A DNA stretch of 64,000 bases from Caldilineaceae bacterium (GTDB lineage Bacteria > Chloroflexota > Anaerolineae > Caldilineales > Caldilineaceae), in contig JAJEDI010000062.1 of assembly GCA_022821585.1 (NCBI GenBank), positions 37,236-101,235 of the forward strand. Direction: 5' to 3'. The notes under the pieces were generated by a model. That model did not search any database. It saw only the letters and a list, made by a program, of their open reading frames with translations, and was not told the DNA's origin. Positions 63,887 to 64,000 of this stretch are shown here, one piece after another (position 1 is the stretch's first letter; every line of letters begins with the position of its first letter). Made by a program: the position numbers and the translations under genes.

Positions 63887-64000
63887 CCGTTATGTTAGTC
63901 CGGCAGGCACGGGGACAGGTTCGGCAGGCAAGAGGGCCTCAGGCGCTGGCGGCCGGTAGCCCAGAGAACTGTGTGGTCTGATCCGGTTGTAAGTCCGCCT
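63861..64000 (-). mobile_element. IS3-family insertion sequence, right end (runs off the window)
   Basis: TGACCTGCCCCCGACGTTTG at 63861-63880 looks like an IS3-family terminal inverted repeat, with TG at the tip. The transposase coding region follows inside it. The other end, and therefore the target duplication, are outside the window. Confidence 0.65.
63890..64000 (-). CDS. IS3-family transposase, C-terminal fragment (runs off the right edge)
   Basis: Thirty-six codons plus a TAA at 63890-63892 on the minus strand. They read YNRIRPHSSLGYRPPAPEAL near the start, the conserved end of the DDE integrase domain of IS3-family OrfB transposases (RPHSSLGYRPP). The tail PAEPVPVPAGLT is short and proline-rich. 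The bulk of the gene lies beyond the window edge, so intactness cannot be judged. Confidence 0.85.
   Translation of the reverse strand, partial: RRTYNRIRPHSSLGYRPPAPEALLPAEPVPVPAGLT

Overview
The window looks like a piece of a Chloroflexota chromosome, most likely a Caldilineales/Anaerolineae-type lineage; this is inferred from gene content, not from a marker gene. The DNA is GC-rich. Supporting content includes secreted lipoproteins with classical lipoboxes, a DUF1385 protein, modular DUF5671 membrane proteins, Uma2 nucleases, a coenzyme F420 gene (cofC), a CysNC fusion, MeaB with a stand-alone B12 subunit, and many intergenic palindromic and 7-bp repeats. No rRNA, tRNA or CRISPR array was seen.

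Layout. 1-3.5 kb: two membrane-anchored proteins of unknown function on the minus strand, a small alpha/beta-barrel-like protein and an orphan IS630-type helix-turn-helix protein. 3.6-6 kb: a nucleotide-sugar dehydrogenase and a long-form ThyX. 6.3-11.2 kb: a complete livKHMGF amino-acid ABC transporter operon. 12-13 kb: DUF1385. 13-22.6 kb: a three-gene minus-strand cluster encoding a giant von Willebrand A (vWA) surface protein, a tubulin/FtsZ-superfamily protein and a second, larger tubulin-like protein that has lost the GTP-binding signature loop. 23.5-25 kb: a double-thioredoxin-fold lipoprotein. 25.3-30.7 kb: cysD-cysNC, an FAD monooxygenase-like protein and comEA. 30.8-33.7 kb: an acyl-CoA dehydrogenase, a B12-binding subunit and meaB. 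33.8-36.5 kb: a Uma2 protein and a two-component system. 37-43.1 kb: an AddAB-like helicase-nuclease pair. 43.2-48.8 kb: a VapBC-like pair, DUF1697, a second Uma2 protein, a DUF5671 protein and two small exported proteins. 48.9-53.2 kb: an M20 amidohydrolase, a medium-chain reductase, a MaoC hydratase and a membrane-anchored Cas4-like nuclease. 53.4-55.5 kb: four tandem copies of a small coiled-coil gene. 56-60.5 kb: a ribose-type sugar ABC transporter. 61.7-64 kb: cofC, an HTH-like protein, a nuclease-like gene cut by an IS3 element, and the tail of that element's transposase.

The most notable system is the tubulin/vWA cluster at 13-22.6 kb. The vWA protein has a signal peptide, a metal-ion-dependent adhesion site and one C-terminal membrane helix with a disordered cytoplasmic tail. 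The middle protein keeps the tubulin T1 and T4 loops. The third protein aligns with the middle one around shared motifs but lacks the glycine-rich T4 loop and carries two membrane helices. Together they suggest a membrane-linked cytoskeletal or remodelling machine with one active and one degenerate tubulin-like partner.

The second is the array at 53.4-55.5 kb. Four paralogues share fixed ends but differ by whole 7-residue or about 25-residue coiled-coil modules, with near-constant spacers of 221-223 bp and 7-bp repeats at the junctions. Elsewhere, 7-bp tandem repeats of the type YAGTKKT sit in gaps, have supplied the C-terminal tail of one protein, and a related CT-rich set encodes part of a lipoprotein signal peptide.
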